Origin: Tubulanus polymorphus
Lineage: Eukaryota; Nemertea; Palaeonemertea; Tubulaniformes; Tubulanidae
Assembly (NCBI RefSeq): GCF_964204645.1
Contig: NC_134029.1
Coordinates: forward strand, 22,586,450-22,650,449
DNA: 64,000 bases
Direction of reading: 5' to 3'
The notes below the pieces were generated by a model. It was not told the origin of the DNA and searched no databases. It saw nothing but the letters and a program-made list of their open reading frames with translations. The stretch's first letter is position 1; every line of letters starts with the position of its first letter. The position numbers were made by a program, and so were the translations under genes. This document shows positions 1-14,200 of this stretch, piece after piece.

Positions 1-504
1 GCCATTTAGGATTTGGACTGGATGATGTCGATGACGATGCCCAGTTCCAAGTATTTAGTTACAGGTACCTAATCGTGTTACCGGTACCTAATCGTTGGTG
101 GAAAGCTTTAATCGGATGAGCTCAGTGGTGGTTTGTGAAAATATCCGATCGTGAAACTAATTAGCCACAGACAGGTTACTGACTCGAAGCGCAGTCTGCC
201 TGGTTTTTGGTAATAGGCTTAAATTAAAGATCATAAAGGAGAGAGGGCAAGAAGTCAAGTCTTACTTAATCTTTTTCTACGAGGAATCGAGTAAAAAGAA
301 TGCGCATCCTATGCATAGTCTGTTCTATGGGATATGTGAGCACTGCCGAGATATGGATGCCCAGATTTGGATATTCTCGGAGCTACCCGTTATTGGTTTG
401 AGCGGAGCCATCCGCCTCTGATGCTGCCACCAATGTTACCGAAAACTCAAGGTCGTTGCGCTTAAAAAAAGACGGGAAATTTTAATTTACGATCTTAGCT
501 GAAA
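1..504. other. Region upstream of PMF1
   Basis: No coding exon is recognised here. Positions 86-187 hold one copy of a dispersed repeat whose inverted partner lies at 25981-26091. The last 100 bases are presumably the PMF1 promoter and 5' UTR. Confidence 0.5.
86..187 (+). repeat. Dispersed repeat, copy A
   Basis: About 100 bp matching, in reverse complement, 25981-26091. Shared blocks include CCTAATCGTTGGTGG, GGTTTGTGAAAATATC, GATCGTGAAACTAA and CCACAGACAGGTTACTGACT. Small indels separate the copies. The class is unknown, and no terminal inverted repeat was seen. Confidence 0.7.
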
Positions 505-1951
505 ATGTCAAGTACAATCAATGAAAGTGATTGTGATGCGTCGTGTTCGAAACTTCAGAACGATTCAGGGGTGAATGAGTCAGGAATTCAATCCCGTTCT
601 CGAATGAGCTGTCTGAGAAACGCTGTGAAACGGACTAATTCTAGATGTCTCAAAGAATACAAGTAATCAACCATTGCCAGATTTGACTTTTATTCAAAAA
701 CATATACAAATTTGAATTCCAAGAAGGACTGGGGGACAATATGGATGCAAGGCAGTTAACAGAAATCAACCAAGTGGTTCAGAAGTTATATGGGTCGAAC
801 TTAATTATTAGATGTCAAATCAATTCATTCATATATAAATTTATTTTTCCAGGTTTTCTGTCATGGCTAAAGCCTTTAAACCGATTTACAAGAAGAATCC
901 GACAAAATTCAAGGAGCAACATCAACAGTTTCTAGATGACGTTATAAAGGAAGTCGATGTAAGCTTTTAATTGAGTACATTTATTTCAAGAGGTTGTTCT
1001 TTAACTCTCAAAAACCTTACTGTATTATTGATATGTATTAATAATTTATCATTTTGCCTTTTTTCTAGCGAGAAATGGACAATGTTTTAGCCGTGGAGAA
1101 CCTGCCAAATCTAATGGATGGATTGGAAAAGATAATACAGGAAACATTTCTAAGCCGTGAAACAAAAGCCTGGTACAATAACAGGGTCCCTACAACTTCT
1201 CCTTGATATCTTAAAAACTCCTTCTAAATACTTTTAAAGGTGCTTGAAACTCCTTCGATTTGAGAAAATGCGTTTACCAAATTACCCAATTGCAGTTACC
1301 AAATAGAAACCAGGTTTAGTGTAAAGGATAAAAATTGCTTACATAACCAATGATTTAATTAATGGTTTACCGAGATGAACTGTACTGATTTAGGAGGAGG
1401 AAGGAGTCAATGTAATTGAGATATGAAAGTGATGCAGATTCTTTCTCAAAATTTTAAATTTTCTCCTTAAAAACCCCTTGAAAACTACTCATATCCAGGA
1501 ATGACTATTATTTAGACATCCTGTATTTTGCTGGAGCCAAATATATCTGTTTCAAACGTTCCTAAATTCTTAATTAGCAGTATATCGCTTGTTTCTAGGC
1601 GTCCCACAGAACCGTCGAAAGATGTGCAAGCACACCTCGTTCCCTTATACAGGAAATACAAGAACTCGTTAGAATTGATGCTTAATCAAATGGAACGAGA
1701 AAATAAACAGCAACAAACAGAAATTCTTCATAAACGCAAATACATTAATAAAATTGAAGATCAAATGCAACAACATCTGGATATGTTCACTGAGGTAAAA
1801 CATGTTGTTAGTTATCATATATTTGTTTCGTTTAAGAAATAATTGTTATCAAAAATGTTAAATTCAAAATTTTTCAATTCAAAAATTTCAGGCTGTTGAG
1901 GTATTTGAAGAATTACCCACTGAAGAGATGGGAATTGAAGAGAAGAATTGA
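505..1951 (+). CDS. PMF1: Polyamine-modulated factor 1 (Mis12 kinetochore complex subunit)
   Basis: Five exons: 505-662, 853-958, 1069-1172, 1599-1794, 1892-1951. They encode 207 residues, against about 205 in human PMF1. All junctions are GT-AG and phases close. The family protein is a subunit of the Mis12 complex (with NSL1, DSN1 and MIS12), which links inner centromeric chromatin to the Ndc80 complex at kinetochores. The strongest matches are the central block of exons 2-3 (residues MDNVLAVENLPNLMDGLEKI, aligning with the NLEAVLNALDKI part of PMF1) and the WRPTEPSKDV stretch across the exon 3/4 junction. The long charged helix in exon 4 (LMLNQMERENKQQQTE) is a predicted coiled coil. The start is the first ATG of an open frame; the N-terminal 25 residues are Ser/Asp-rich and not conserved. 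An ATTAAA lies 57 nt past the stop. The match is by motif and exon order and is strong for such a fast-evolving protein. Confidence 0.85.
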
Positions 1952-2007
1952 ATTAAGTCGAGAATATGTTTATATTACTGTTTATTATCAAATATGTGAA
2001 GTTGTAT

Positions 2008-2013
2008 ATTAAA
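2008..2013 (+). terminator. Probable PMF1 polyadenylation signal
   Basis: ATTAAA variant 57 nt after the PMF1 stop. A canonical AATAAA occurs later at 2376-2381 and could be used instead. Confidence 0.4.
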
Positions 2014-3728
2014 AAGAAAAACTGAGAAGGAATGTGGTCAATTATAGTCTTTAGTTTAGTTTTTCCTCTATCTTAGTTTGAATTATCTTGAACTCAATTG
2101 AACTTTTATTGTCTCCCCTTTGTTCTTTTGGCTCCTAGAAGGATTTACAAGAAAATGCCAAAATAGAAATATCACAGTGTATCAGATATTGACCATCAAG
2201 TGCAGTTTCCCATGCATAACGTTGGTGGTAATTACAGGAACTCGCATGCCAGAGCCTATGAATTGACGTCTCTGTAGTCAATTGCTGTTCAACTATAGCA
2301 AACAAGTAATTAAACTATCTCTGTAAGATGATTTCAAACTCGCTCATAATGCCGCACTTCCAGAGTAACTTTCCAAATAAAAGCCTCAGTTCTCGGAGAG
2401 ATTGAATTGATAGACATACAATAAAATTCAGAAAAAAAGATTTTGTGTAAAATTCTTTATTTTTATTACCAGATCAAATTGCGTAAGGTCAATATATGAA
2501 CAGTATAACCCTTAATTGTGACTAATGCCTTTCACACTCACACAATGTGGAGTTCTATACAATAGATCTCTACAAAAAATGTCATCATTATATGTTTTTA
2601 AATATTCTACAGTATATATAAACAATATAATGGGATAAAACGAACCACTACTCTCCTCGACTCTCGTGTCAAAGTTCACGAACAATTTTCATAATATTTT
2701 TCCTTCATTTCAATGATTCATATATTTCATCAACAGTAAAATATTCAGCGCTGGCAATGTATATAAGTACACGAAGAATTGTAGCCAAACTAATTGCCAT
2801 ATATTAAAATCCATTCATTTTCTTATTACATATGATAGATGGACTAACTCAAATTTAAGCAACATAATATCTATGAACCACACTCACTGGTGAACACTTC
2901 TCAGGCCTCACCATGGCATACACAAGTTTATTCAAATAATCTGATGGTAAAATTTTGAGAAAGCCTGCAATCATGTACCCTACATATTGTATATATCAAT
3001 TTGTGTAAATAAAGTATACCCCTGGTGACAATCGGGGAGTGTTTGAAGGAGAATTTTGGAAATATTCCTTTTGACAACTAGTTTTATTGTAAGCATTGAT
3101 TTCAGCTTGACGTGATACTATTCACAAGTACACCTTACAGAGCATTCAAAAAGCAATTACAGATGAAAGTGTGGCAATCATTCCTATAACAGAAGGTTCA
3201 CTAGTGTAGAATGTGTGGAAACCATTAACACTCACAAATCTTGTGGAAGTTTCCTGAAGTAAAGACTAATTGAATGTAGACACTATTGTTATTTAAGGTT
3301 GCCGGAATATTTCCTAAGAGAATGGCGAATCAGTCGTACCTAATAGAATATGCCTTGTAAAAGGCGTGTATATATATGAATAAACGATGATAGAAATTTC
3401 AGAAAATGATTCACATAAATCAGCGACAAAAATAACGATAAACCATGAATAATACTAACTACATAAACACGAATACTATATGTCAAAGTGTCTGTCGTAC
3501 ATATCGAATGTATCAAAGAATTAAATAACAGGATATCAAGTTATAACAGTGGCAAGGTCAATGTATAGAAAAAGTTCACAGACATCATTCATTTATTGCT
3601 ATTTATCAAGAGCGACCCACTGGGTCGAAAATAATGTCATGAGATAATAATCATGGCAGTCAAACTGAGAAGGACAATAGTAACAGATTGTCAGAGATGA
3701 AAGCAGAAAGGAAATCAACAGAAATTGC

Positions 3729-4013
3729 TTAACCCTTTCATTGTCTACGCCACAGTGCTGTGTATAAATCAGTGATGGACTTACGGGACTACAAGCAATT
3801 TTAATTGCTCGGCGTTCGGAAGTACACCAGCAGTTATTAATTTTTATCTCTATTAAAAGATGTCAAGTACTGTGAAGTATTAGTAACTAATGATACACCG
3901 CACCACGGTGTAGACACTATAGTGGCATGCCCATTATTCAACACACCGGGGTCGAATTTTCAAATTATCATCAGCATTTTTGGGAGTTAATCAGTCCGCA
4001 CAAAAAGGGTTTA
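3729..4013 (+). mobile_element. Decayed piggyBac-like MITE, copy 1
   Basis: About 285 bp, a diverged copy (opposite orientation) of the intact element at 19790-20078. The left end reads TTAACCCTTTCA as in the intact copy; the right end is eroded (AAAAAGGGTTTA). It shares the internal blocks TGTATAAATCAGTGATGGA, AAGTACTGTGAAGTATTAGTAACTAA-like sequence and a palindromic ACACCGCnnnnCGGTGTA block. Confidence 0.75.
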
Positions 4014-4720
4014 TTACTCTCTTAAATTTCCACATTGAATTTCAGTAGCTGTTGTTTTGAAAATACAGCAAATACGGTAATTTTTGCAAACTGGTAGCTG
4101 TTTTACAGAAGCCTTTCTTATTTCTATTTGTTGTGCAAAATTTCGGATCTGAAGTATCTCAAGCTAAAAGCTGCTGGTCACTTAGGGATCATACATTAAG
4201 TTTTCACCTCTATAATCATTTCATTTAACCCCTATGCTACACAGCGAGATGTACCTGCTAATGTACATAATAAATGGATGTGGACCCTGTATTCGTTCTG
4301 ACACTCCTTACATTTTCGTGTACTACTACAGATGCAGAATATGCCAAGTTTTATAGGAAAAATATGATTCCAGGAAAATGTAATCAATAGACAAGTCGTA
4401 TGAATGATAACAGGTGGTCTCTGCGGACACACTATAATAGAACTCTGAAGCACTCTACAAATAACGTTAAGCAAACATGTTACAGCCACCAGTGAATGCG
4501 CTATATCTATATGAAAATGCATATTTCACTATATTTGCATTTCATCTAATCATTATTCCAGGACTGTTTAATTTCAATACGATTTACTACTAGTCTAATA
4601 GCACATATCATATCGGATTCAATTGGATTCATTTTGCTGTGGAAGACAATCTGTGATGATCATATGTTACTGAACCATGTCAAACTTATTCACTGAACAA
4701 TTTCACACCCGAAGTTAAAT

Positions 4721-4854
4721 AGCTTGATAGGGCTTTAATAAATCAATCTTACATTCGGAAGAACAGAGAACAAAGAAGAAGTTTTACAGCTTGATATAGG
4801 GATGATAAATCAGTCTAACAATCAGAAAAACAGAGAACCAACCGACTTGCAGCT
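4721..4854. repeat. Degenerate tandem repeat, two units of about 67 bp
   Basis: The block starting AGCTTGATAGGG (4721) is repeated starting AGCTTGATATAGGG (4788). Each is followed by an AATC(A/T)... AACAGAGAAC(A/C)AA block. The repeats have diverged, which suggests an old duplication. Confidence 0.6.
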
Positions 4855-6990
4855 CCTACCAATGAAAGAAGTATTGTCCTTGATCAATTACCAGTGTCTT
4901 CAATGAGGAGACACTGTCTATGACCATTTATACTTTCAGTAGGTAATCATAGCCACTGATTCAGTTCATCAGACATTCACAAGCAGACATAGAGATACAA
5001 TAGGCAAGCCCTTTATGACCAACTGATCTTGTCTCAACAAGAATATTCATATTATAGAATTCTGTTCTATATAAACAAGACTTGTACGGTCAACTATGCC
5101 AATGACTAACTTGATGAAACGATTTCATATATTCTTCAACATATCGTCATCATATCATAACTTTCATATCATCTACAATACGTGAAATAAATTACTACAA
5201 ACTAATACAAATTTTCACAACCTTCAAATTCCAAGATTAAATACACATAACAATACGTATATCCTCGCGAGTTCAAATATGAGAACGGTGTAAGATAACA
5301 TAACAACATTTCTCATATTCAAAGCAGTAAATTGATTTAGTTCTATGTAGAAGTTTAAACATGGTATGAGTAATAAGTGCTTCGTTAGACAGGCCCATGT
5401 GGCACTGGTTTATCGGATTTCAAAGAATATCAAGTTTTTAAGTATATTTTCAAGTGAACACTAGTGTCCTAGTTTTGTATATATATATATATATAATATG
5501 AAGGTTCCATGCAACAAAATCAATGAAATAATCAATTCTGATATCAAACCACTGCACAATATGTACATATGTACTACCGGTATACCAACCCGTACAATAC
5601 TTTAAATACAATCAGAGAATAGGAGTTCAAAGGTGAATTTCAGAAATGTTCGTATACCTTAAATAGTAAAACGATTTTGGTTATATTGTTTATCATATTG
5701 ATTCAAACTTTAAAAGTAGAAATGTATGGAGTTCAATAAGTAAAATTCTAAAAATGTCTAACATGTTGGTTCGGCAGCAAAACTTACAGAAACGAATGGC
5801 ATATATCAATTATTGATACAGGAATGAACCTAAGCAGCAGAGAAAAACTTGAGGTTGACCTGAGGTTTTTTAAATTCAACTACGCCTGCTTTCAATCAAG
5901 GATATCTATTATCAAATTAACGCGTTACAACAACATTCCAAGATCGCAAATCAAAATTAAACTCTTGATCCAAACCCTAAAACTATGCACGCAAAACCTT
6001 AGAAAGATGTTATATTTCATATTCATATGTATGACCATCCCCACTTTGATCTAACCCTAACTGTCATGGTTAAATTGTCTATTAACAACAGTAGATTAAT
6101 AACTGAACTGAACTGAACTGCAATGCTATACAATTTCAAGATTAATCATTAAGACTCTTATTTATTCATACATATACATGTTGAAAATGGAATGTTTTAT
6201 ATCATACTTTGAAATACATTTCTGCCGTATTCGCTCAACGTCATAAAAACTTTTTTTGGTGAAATTGCGATAATTCCCGAATGTGCCAAGATAGAACAAC
6301 AGGTACATCTGATTCGGTCGAACTTACAGCCTTAATTAGACATGAAATAGAAATGTACGAAAAACCAACAAGTCCCACCTACAAATAAGTAGAGGAACGT
6401 TTGAAAGTTGAACGTGTCCTCGAAACAAAATTTCTAACGGAAACAATTTTTGCACAAGAATTAGATACGAAAACAACACCGATTTGGCACAATATGCACG
6501 GTTAATATTCATCTTTGTCAAAGACACGGTCAACATTCTAAATTAGCACCATCCGGGAATTATCAAATTCTTCTAATGACAGATAATACAACTTCGCCTG
6601 CTTTTTAATTTTCCATTGTACAAGGATAGGAATGAATCTTTTAAAATGTACAGTAGCTCTACTGGTAATGTATATCAACCCTAAAACCACTTGTCAAAGT
6701 ATATAATCATTGGAATGGTATGACGATAGTATTGACATTGCACGCAGTACACTTAATCCACAATCAGTAACTCATTCAAAACTCTGCCGTGTCGTTATTC
6801 ATCTGTATATCTGAAATCCTGGTTTTAAGAATCAATCTACTGCAGCTGCTGTTGTCATCAATGATGCTGATTTGTATATTACTATTTCAGTACGTTTTCT
6901 GCCACCGTCTAAACTTTTTATTTTCTAATAATCCCGTCAGTCATCTTGCGCGACGACGACGAATCACAATAATTGCGTTGAGATATACAC

Positions 6991-6996
6991 TTTATT
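6991..6996 (-). terminator. Probable STARD10 polyadenylation signal
   Basis: AATAAA on the minus strand (TTTATT on plus), 128 nt past the STARD10 stop codon. Confidence 0.5.
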
Positions 6997-7123
6997 TTCA
7001 ACATAACAATAATCAACAGGGTTCAGTTCCGCAGTTATGAGTTAAGAGAGTTTGAGTCAAATCCTAACAACACAAAACTGTGGCACTGGGTCCCGTAATT
7101 TTCTACGAAACGATCGAGTCCGA

Positions 7124-10100
7124 TCATTTCTCGACCATGGCCGCCTCCATGCCTTCGACGTCGCAGTCCTTTTCCGAGATATTACTCTCATCTATTGAGT
7201 TGTCTGATGATAAATCGAGTGATTGAATATCTCCGTCTTTCATTAGTTTTATGATTGATACAAATAATTCCGGATTTAATTGGTCCGGATTTAGCCACGG
7301 TTTCCAGTGAGGTCTGTTCACCGCCTTCCACGCTTTGTAATCTCGTGCTGCTTTATGTAAGCGATTTGTCACCTGAAATGAATCATTTTGATAAAAAGTT
7401 TAGAATGATCACTAAATTGGAGCACTGACGAACACGCATCAAAATAGATCGAAGGAATATGGATGTTTAAGCAATAAAACGTGTAGCTCGCAACGTAGAA
7501 TGGAAGATATTTCGTAACTCATGTGGACATTTATGCTAAAACAAAAAAAATCAACTGTCATTTTGTTATCATTTGTTTTGTATGTGTACTGTGACTTATA
7601 ATTCCTATTGTGGACCGGGCACTAATAGTAGAGTCACGTATATAATCAAATGAATAATAGTAATATAGTTCCTGGTAATATATGTCATTTCTAGTGAAAT
7701 ACTCCGGTTATCTGAGTCCAGACTATTTCTGATGTATCGTACTGATACTACAACAATTACTGCTGAAATAACCAAATACTGCGAGGCTAAAAGACGGTTT
7801 ATTAGATTATTGTTGCGTGCCGCCAACGAATGGTTTCCACTCGAAGCTATCTACAGAGAAGCCGCTTCCACTGAATGCAGTGCAACGAAGTCCTATACAC
7901 AAAATCGGCGAAGATGATGGAAGATTTTTAACGGCTAAAGGTTTGCAGATTGAAGCAGGTTTAAACTGCGGACCGGGCTTACCTTCGGAGCTACAATTGT
8001 CGAACCCTTATCTACTATACGATGCGGAAGTTTGCCTGGGAACAAAAATCGAAAAAATTACAAGATCAGTAACAATAGAAAAATAATCAAAAAATGCTTT
8101 CGTAGCGATGCGGGAAGGTGCAGTTTTTAATCAAAAGTGTGATGGATTTCGACGTCGAGAATGTGGGAGTCATTTCATACAATATCGGATAACGTCACGT
8201 GGAACACACCTAAAAAAAACCTGCATATCGACGTGTTTAAAGATCGGATTAACGTCTGCCACTCCTCGGGAAGAAGAATGGATTCAGGTAACCGCACGCA
8301 CACCGGTGCAGTTACCTTCATTTATCTTAGCCTTCGGACAAAAAGGGCAAGTTGGCGAAACACTCCTTCCGCTGTTGGGAGTCTTACCCAAGGGAACTGA
8401 TACCGATCACGCGCGGAGTCTTACCTTTTAGATCGCATTGCGTAATGTAATACATTTTAGTACCGGCGCCGTCTGCTACTACATAGTAACCCGTCAGGTA
8501 CGATATTCCGCGGATAAACTCTTTGGTTGCGGGAGCTGCCTGTAAAAAAAAAACAATAACAATGATATTTATCAGTCACTGATCCATGAAAAATTATTGA
8601 AGAGTAAAAATGAAAGAGCTTTTTCATGACGCCGCAACATTATTGCTGATTTAAACGTGTGCGAACGCGCATGATTTGGTACATTCTTAGGTTGTCCATT
8701 CCAGGTACAGACAGACGAATTAGAATGGACTAACTAGCGTTAATCTGGTAGCATTGCGACCGATATGAACAACCGAAATAAACTCTTCAATTGCTTTCAA
8801 CGAAAATATGATTAATCATTCAGTACATTGTTTAAAAAAATATCATTCATTGATTTCCCTCGAAGGGGTTCTTCGTGGATTTCCGTTGAATCACACAAGA
8901 TCTATCGATGTTTTCGATCAGTCCAGCCCCCGCCGACCGATTCACGTTTGATATTTTCTCAGAATTTTGACGATGACGAAGCGGAGAGAAGAGTTAATCG
9001 ACTCGACTGCCGTGACATTAATCCACCTCGTGACGGCCACCAATCCATGACGCGCGCAGATACGCAGCAGCTCTACATATATGTATACTGAATTCTCGAT
9101 CTAAAAATAGCTCGGTCATCGCCTACTCATTACCAGCAAGCATGACTCCCACACACAAACTCAAAATGAAATTGATTATTAATATATTATGGTAGTATAA
9201 TAAGTGTAGATAGCGTATCTAAGTATCGCCTATCGCTACAAGTATCAATCGTTTCGAAACTACGATCTCGAATAGTTTCGAAGCGTGGGAGGCGACTTCA
9301 AATCATTAATCAGAAACGAATCTCGAGAAAATATCTAATTTCCAATCAAGTAAATAGAAGAAGGAGTGGAGTCTGATGATAAGAACGTAGTTCGCGCGTT
9401 TCCGCGAATATGTTACGATATCGAAGCCTCTGAAGATGTACCGGTACCGACGCGCCTCACAGACCAATAGAATCATAATGATACAGGCAGTCTAGAAAGA
9501 GTGAATCAATATCATACAACGACGAATCGTGTGAATAATATAGTTTATTCGCGGCGAGAGTGAAATGCACAAATTATTATTCTCGCTCATTATTAATCAA
9601 GCGTTATGAAATATCGATTGTATTTCTCTGATCACCTGGCGTGCCGATGCTGAGAGCTTGTAGCTGCCATAGCGCACTCAATATTCACCGCAGTCAGCGA
9701 GATGAGCTCAATTGATGTAGCAAATACTAATATATATAAGTGAGAATACAATCAGCTGCTAGTACTACGCGATATTCTTCCTATCTGTCCGCGGTTTATC
9801 GACTAAATTAATATGATTTACCAACCGCGAAAAAGACATTACTGCTATGTATACTGACAAAATGAATAGTCTGATATCCAGCACTTGAACATGTGTTTAT
9901 ATGGTCTGATGGTCCTTTTCTGTGGCAAAACAAATTTGTTGACCGGTCAATAACCTCTAGTTCCATGAAATATATTCCGATAATATTCGTACTAATCGTA
10001 TCATAATACGCTTTGGAAATTAGATTCCGTGAGATCCCTATTGGGGTTTCGACCGTTGCTCCCAATGCCATGTCGGGCCATTTACAGTGGACCTCAGCTT

Positions 10101-11150
10101 TTAAGACTTAGTATAGATGCTGTGATGGTCGGTGCTAGGTTTGTCAGTGAAGCGTAGTCTTTATATCGAAATCGCTGTGATTAAGCGCGCGGCCCGTGAC
10201 TCTATACGGATTGAAAGAGCTTGAAGGAATTCTTTGTAATTGCTGCAATGATGATAAGAGATGGACTCGGCGTGAATACTTACTACATGATTGACGGAGT
10301 GATTCATTATGATAAACTCTTCTCTCTCCGTGTATAGCCATGAACGTTGCGTTACAAAATCTCGATTCTTCAACGGAGTTGGCGCCCGAACTGAAAATAG
10401 AAATATACGACATGACGCTAGTAAATCTTCAACAGAGGTCTGTTTTATATAACCATAACTACGCAAGGTCTCTGTCGTAGAGAACCCACAAGGGAATGCA
10501 TATCTTCAAATGTATCGTTTAAAATCATGTAGTGGGTGACTATAAGGATTGTGGTATCATCTCGATACGGCCCCTTACGAATGTCTTCAGTGACACTTAT
10601 AGTATATCAATAAATACCAGTCTTATCACTAATGGAACACGAATTTCGTTTTTTTTTTTATCAAACAGCCATTGATTATGAAGAAAGTTAGATTAATGGC
10701 CTAAAAATGAAAAATCTGGCGACGTAGTGCAATCTCCAGATCCAGATCGTATTGATCTAATGATGAAGATAAATATTAGAACCAGTCACTGGGAATTTAT
10801 AGTGTTCTGTGTTTCCCCTGAGAGCTAAATCTTAAGCCAGACAAAGCAAATCTCTGCGCAAAACAATTCAATGTATAATTCACAAGCGAATGGAGACGAA
10901 GGTTGACACATCGAGGTGAATTCAGTCCGAAGACCAATTCACCGATCAAATGTTTGACACCGGGCGATTTTGGCGGTGATCACATTTGGCATGTTCGATT
11001 TGCTGCCTAGAAAATTTGCGATGCGTCTCGTCGCACATTAGGCAAAATTTGGCGAATCAATTTAACGAGTAAATTGGCTTCGTCTGTGACAGGTTTTAGC
11101 CGGAGTTGAATAAACGAGTGTAGAATCTATTTGCAGTAACATTGCAGATA

Positions 11151-11240
<90 letters not shown>

Positions 11241-14200
11241 CTATATAGCGTGACCGATTGAACGGAAAATTTCGCTGACGTCATTCAGTTATCACCAGTA
11301 TATGCACAGATGTTCCAATCGATATTTAATCGTTGATGTTGAGGCCTAAACTCCATCATTTGCTACAGGTGCTGATTTTACAACTCATTTCAAAAAAGAC
11401 AATAGACGATAGGCCTACATAGTACAACCATTTCTCAGTTAGCTATTAACAATCCTATCACTCATCTATCCAATAATTCATTCAGATAACCAGGGAAGAG
11501 ATAACTTATCATTATGCCCAACTGAAAATGGGGAAAAAATTATGAGATTTTTGTCATATTGTGCAGTACTAAGTAATCCTGGAGATGATTATCAGGATAG
11601 AGGGCCTAGTCGAACCGTGGAAATAAATCGTTAGTTCAAGAAACCGTTGTTTTTCGAGGTTCTTGTTTTCGAGTGTGGGATTCCTATCGCACAACTCCGA
11701 CGGAGCATTTCATCAGTGGTTAATACATTCTTCATTGTTCTTGCTGAGTTTCATCAGGATCATAGTTTCAGAGCCAATTATCATTCCTTCTTCTAAAGTT
11801 CCCTTAGATGTCAAATAAGATTTTCTTACATAGTTGCCATCAAAACGGGACGAAATTAAACCAAAACAGTACGATTGATTCAGTTTGTTCGGCCAATAAA
11901 GCAGTACCATGATCATACCCTTATCTACATCTCGTATGGCGTCTTATTGTCATTACCTAATCCAACCACCAAACACACAACAGCTGCACAGATGAGTGAA
12001 TAAAGTCAAGAATAGTAGAATAACTATAATTCATTAGGTCTACCGGGTATACAATATTCTATTCAAACAGGACCAGTTTTCATTGGACATAATGGAGAAA
12101 AATAGTTTTTTTTCAAGATGTTACAAGTAAATGTGTAATGAGTCCGTGTTCCATGTAAGACCTATCCTTTCAACTGGATAAGAATGATGGATGTGCCTCG
12201 CATATGCTCAAAAAATCAAAGCCATTAGGGAGAATTTTCCGCCGTGACTTTTTGACATTTAAGTATTGAAGCATCAATCCATACGCCATGAATGTTATTG
12301 GTCTAGCTGTCTTCGATCAACTGATGTACTGCTGGAGACCGCGTTTACAGAACGGCGGTCAACAGAGAGACAAGCGAATACAAGCCAATACTTCAAACTC
12401 ATCGCTTAACAATTCAACGCATCAATACACATCGTTCTAATCATCACATTTTGACACTGATGTCGAATATGTATCAGGAATCGCAGTAGCCCACACCTTC
12501 TACAATACGATATACTCGTTCGAAGTAACCCCATCCGTTACCGACAATATAGCCATTCAATATTTGTCGACTTCAGATTCATTTTGTCACTAGTTTACAA
12601 TAGACAATCTAATATTAATCAGCAGTGAAGCCTATACTCTCACATCAATGAATACGTGTGAAGCCAGGATTTGCGGCTTACCCTAATTAAATCTAATTAG
12701 CGTCGCCCTGAAATCTAATAAATCCACGGAAGACCGAGAGAGTCGCTACGCCGCCGAGTAGAAGCCTTGAAGGATATCATCACAGTTGTAACGAGTATGT
12801 TGAAAATGGTAAAACCGACACTAACCGGGCGTACTTGTGAGCAGAAAATGATTAACCGCTAGTGTGGTCTTACCCGCCTGGGGAGCTACTTTACATAATG
12901 GTACTCTGCTGCCACTAATCAGTTTTTATTCATCAATGTTTAAACATATATTCGCTATATGTATGTAACAATGCAACCGGGTATACATTGCCATCGGCAT
13001 GTCGGCTCTATTGGATAAAATTAAAACTGTTTTAATACGCTAATAGACTATTGAATATTTGACGGATATGATAATTACTGCGATAATTGCGTTCAAATGT
13101 ATTATTGATATCGATCATCGAAAAAGAAATTAGATTTTCAAATTACATCGTCGCGTTCGCGAGACGCAGCCAGCCCGACTTCATTCTGGGCGAGGACGAC
13201 AATTCGAGCAGCTGCTACTTCGATCGTTCGATATCTTATATTTAATATTATTCCATAACAAGCGGTCGACGTTCCATACATTGAGAAACCTGCTACACTA
13301 CATTAATGTAGTAGAACTAAAATGTTCTATTCTGTAGGCGTTTTTCGTCTCGTAAGACAATCGAGGCTAAATAGCCTTAGATTTAAAGCTTACGTATTTA
13401 TTAATCAAAAGCGACGTTCATAGGATTTATTCTTATTAACATTTTTATGGCGAAAAACTGAATAAGAATTGTGAACAGGGACAAGCTGTCGCACGTATCG
13501 GTCAATGTGAACTATAGTTTGAATAATACTGCCTAGACATAGGCCTATATCAACTTTGAAAACACGGTATAAAACCGCCACAGTTCAGAGAGAAACAAAG
13601 TCAAAACTGGGAACACTTTGAAATGAATAATGTTTTTAATAATTATGAAGTTACCGGTAGGCTAATGATTTCTGCAATCGCGTTAACATAGATAAAAATA
13701 CTGCGACTTGTTTAATTATTTAATTCATCGCATGACACGCTCTATGAGAGGGCCATGCAAATGAAACAACGAAATTCTATATATCGGAATCGATCGGTTT
13801 TTTATTTCTGTATTACGAACGCGTGTGTATGATAAACTGTATTGCTGTATGATGGAAGTCACGCGGTATATCGTCGCGAGGTTCTCGCCGGCTATCCTCG
13901 CAAGAATTCAATTGAATTATCAAACGACGAAACTATCCGATTAAAACATCACGTACAACGATGTCCCGATTTTGAAAGGAGAATTGATTGTGAATTATGA
14001 AAAGCCTTCCGAACGAGATTCATGAAAGACTCGCCACAATAGGCGTATATGTATATTTAACAATATGAAGTACTATGATATTGTAAATGATGAGTCATCT
14101 AATAAGAGCTGGAGTATAATAATTAATACTAATAGATGGATAGATATTGAACGGCAGACATTTAAACCACTCGTTCACATTCATTAACCTGCACGCTCCT

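Larger units (their letters stand above)
1952..7123. other. Non-coding interval between PMF1 and STARD10
   Basis: About 5.2 kb with no recognisable exon on either strand; open frames are short and low in complexity. It contains a decayed piggyBac-like MITE (3729-4013), a degenerate two-unit tandem repeat (4721-4854), a short TA microsatellite near 5477-5497, and at its right end the presumed STARD10 3' UTR. Confidence 0.6.

Noticed and set aside
741-935. Open frame over the PMF1 exon 1-2 intron
   Set aside because: It reads exon 2 in the wrong frame. The spliced frame 505-662 joined to 853-958 matches PMF1 and closes all phases.
4232-4522. Minus-strand 96-codon open frame
   Set aside because: Low-complexity, no domain, in repeat-bearing intergenic DNA.
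8828-9091. 87-codon open frame in a STARD10 intron
   Set aside because: Plus strand, antisense to the STARD10 gene, no domain, and compositionally like intron.
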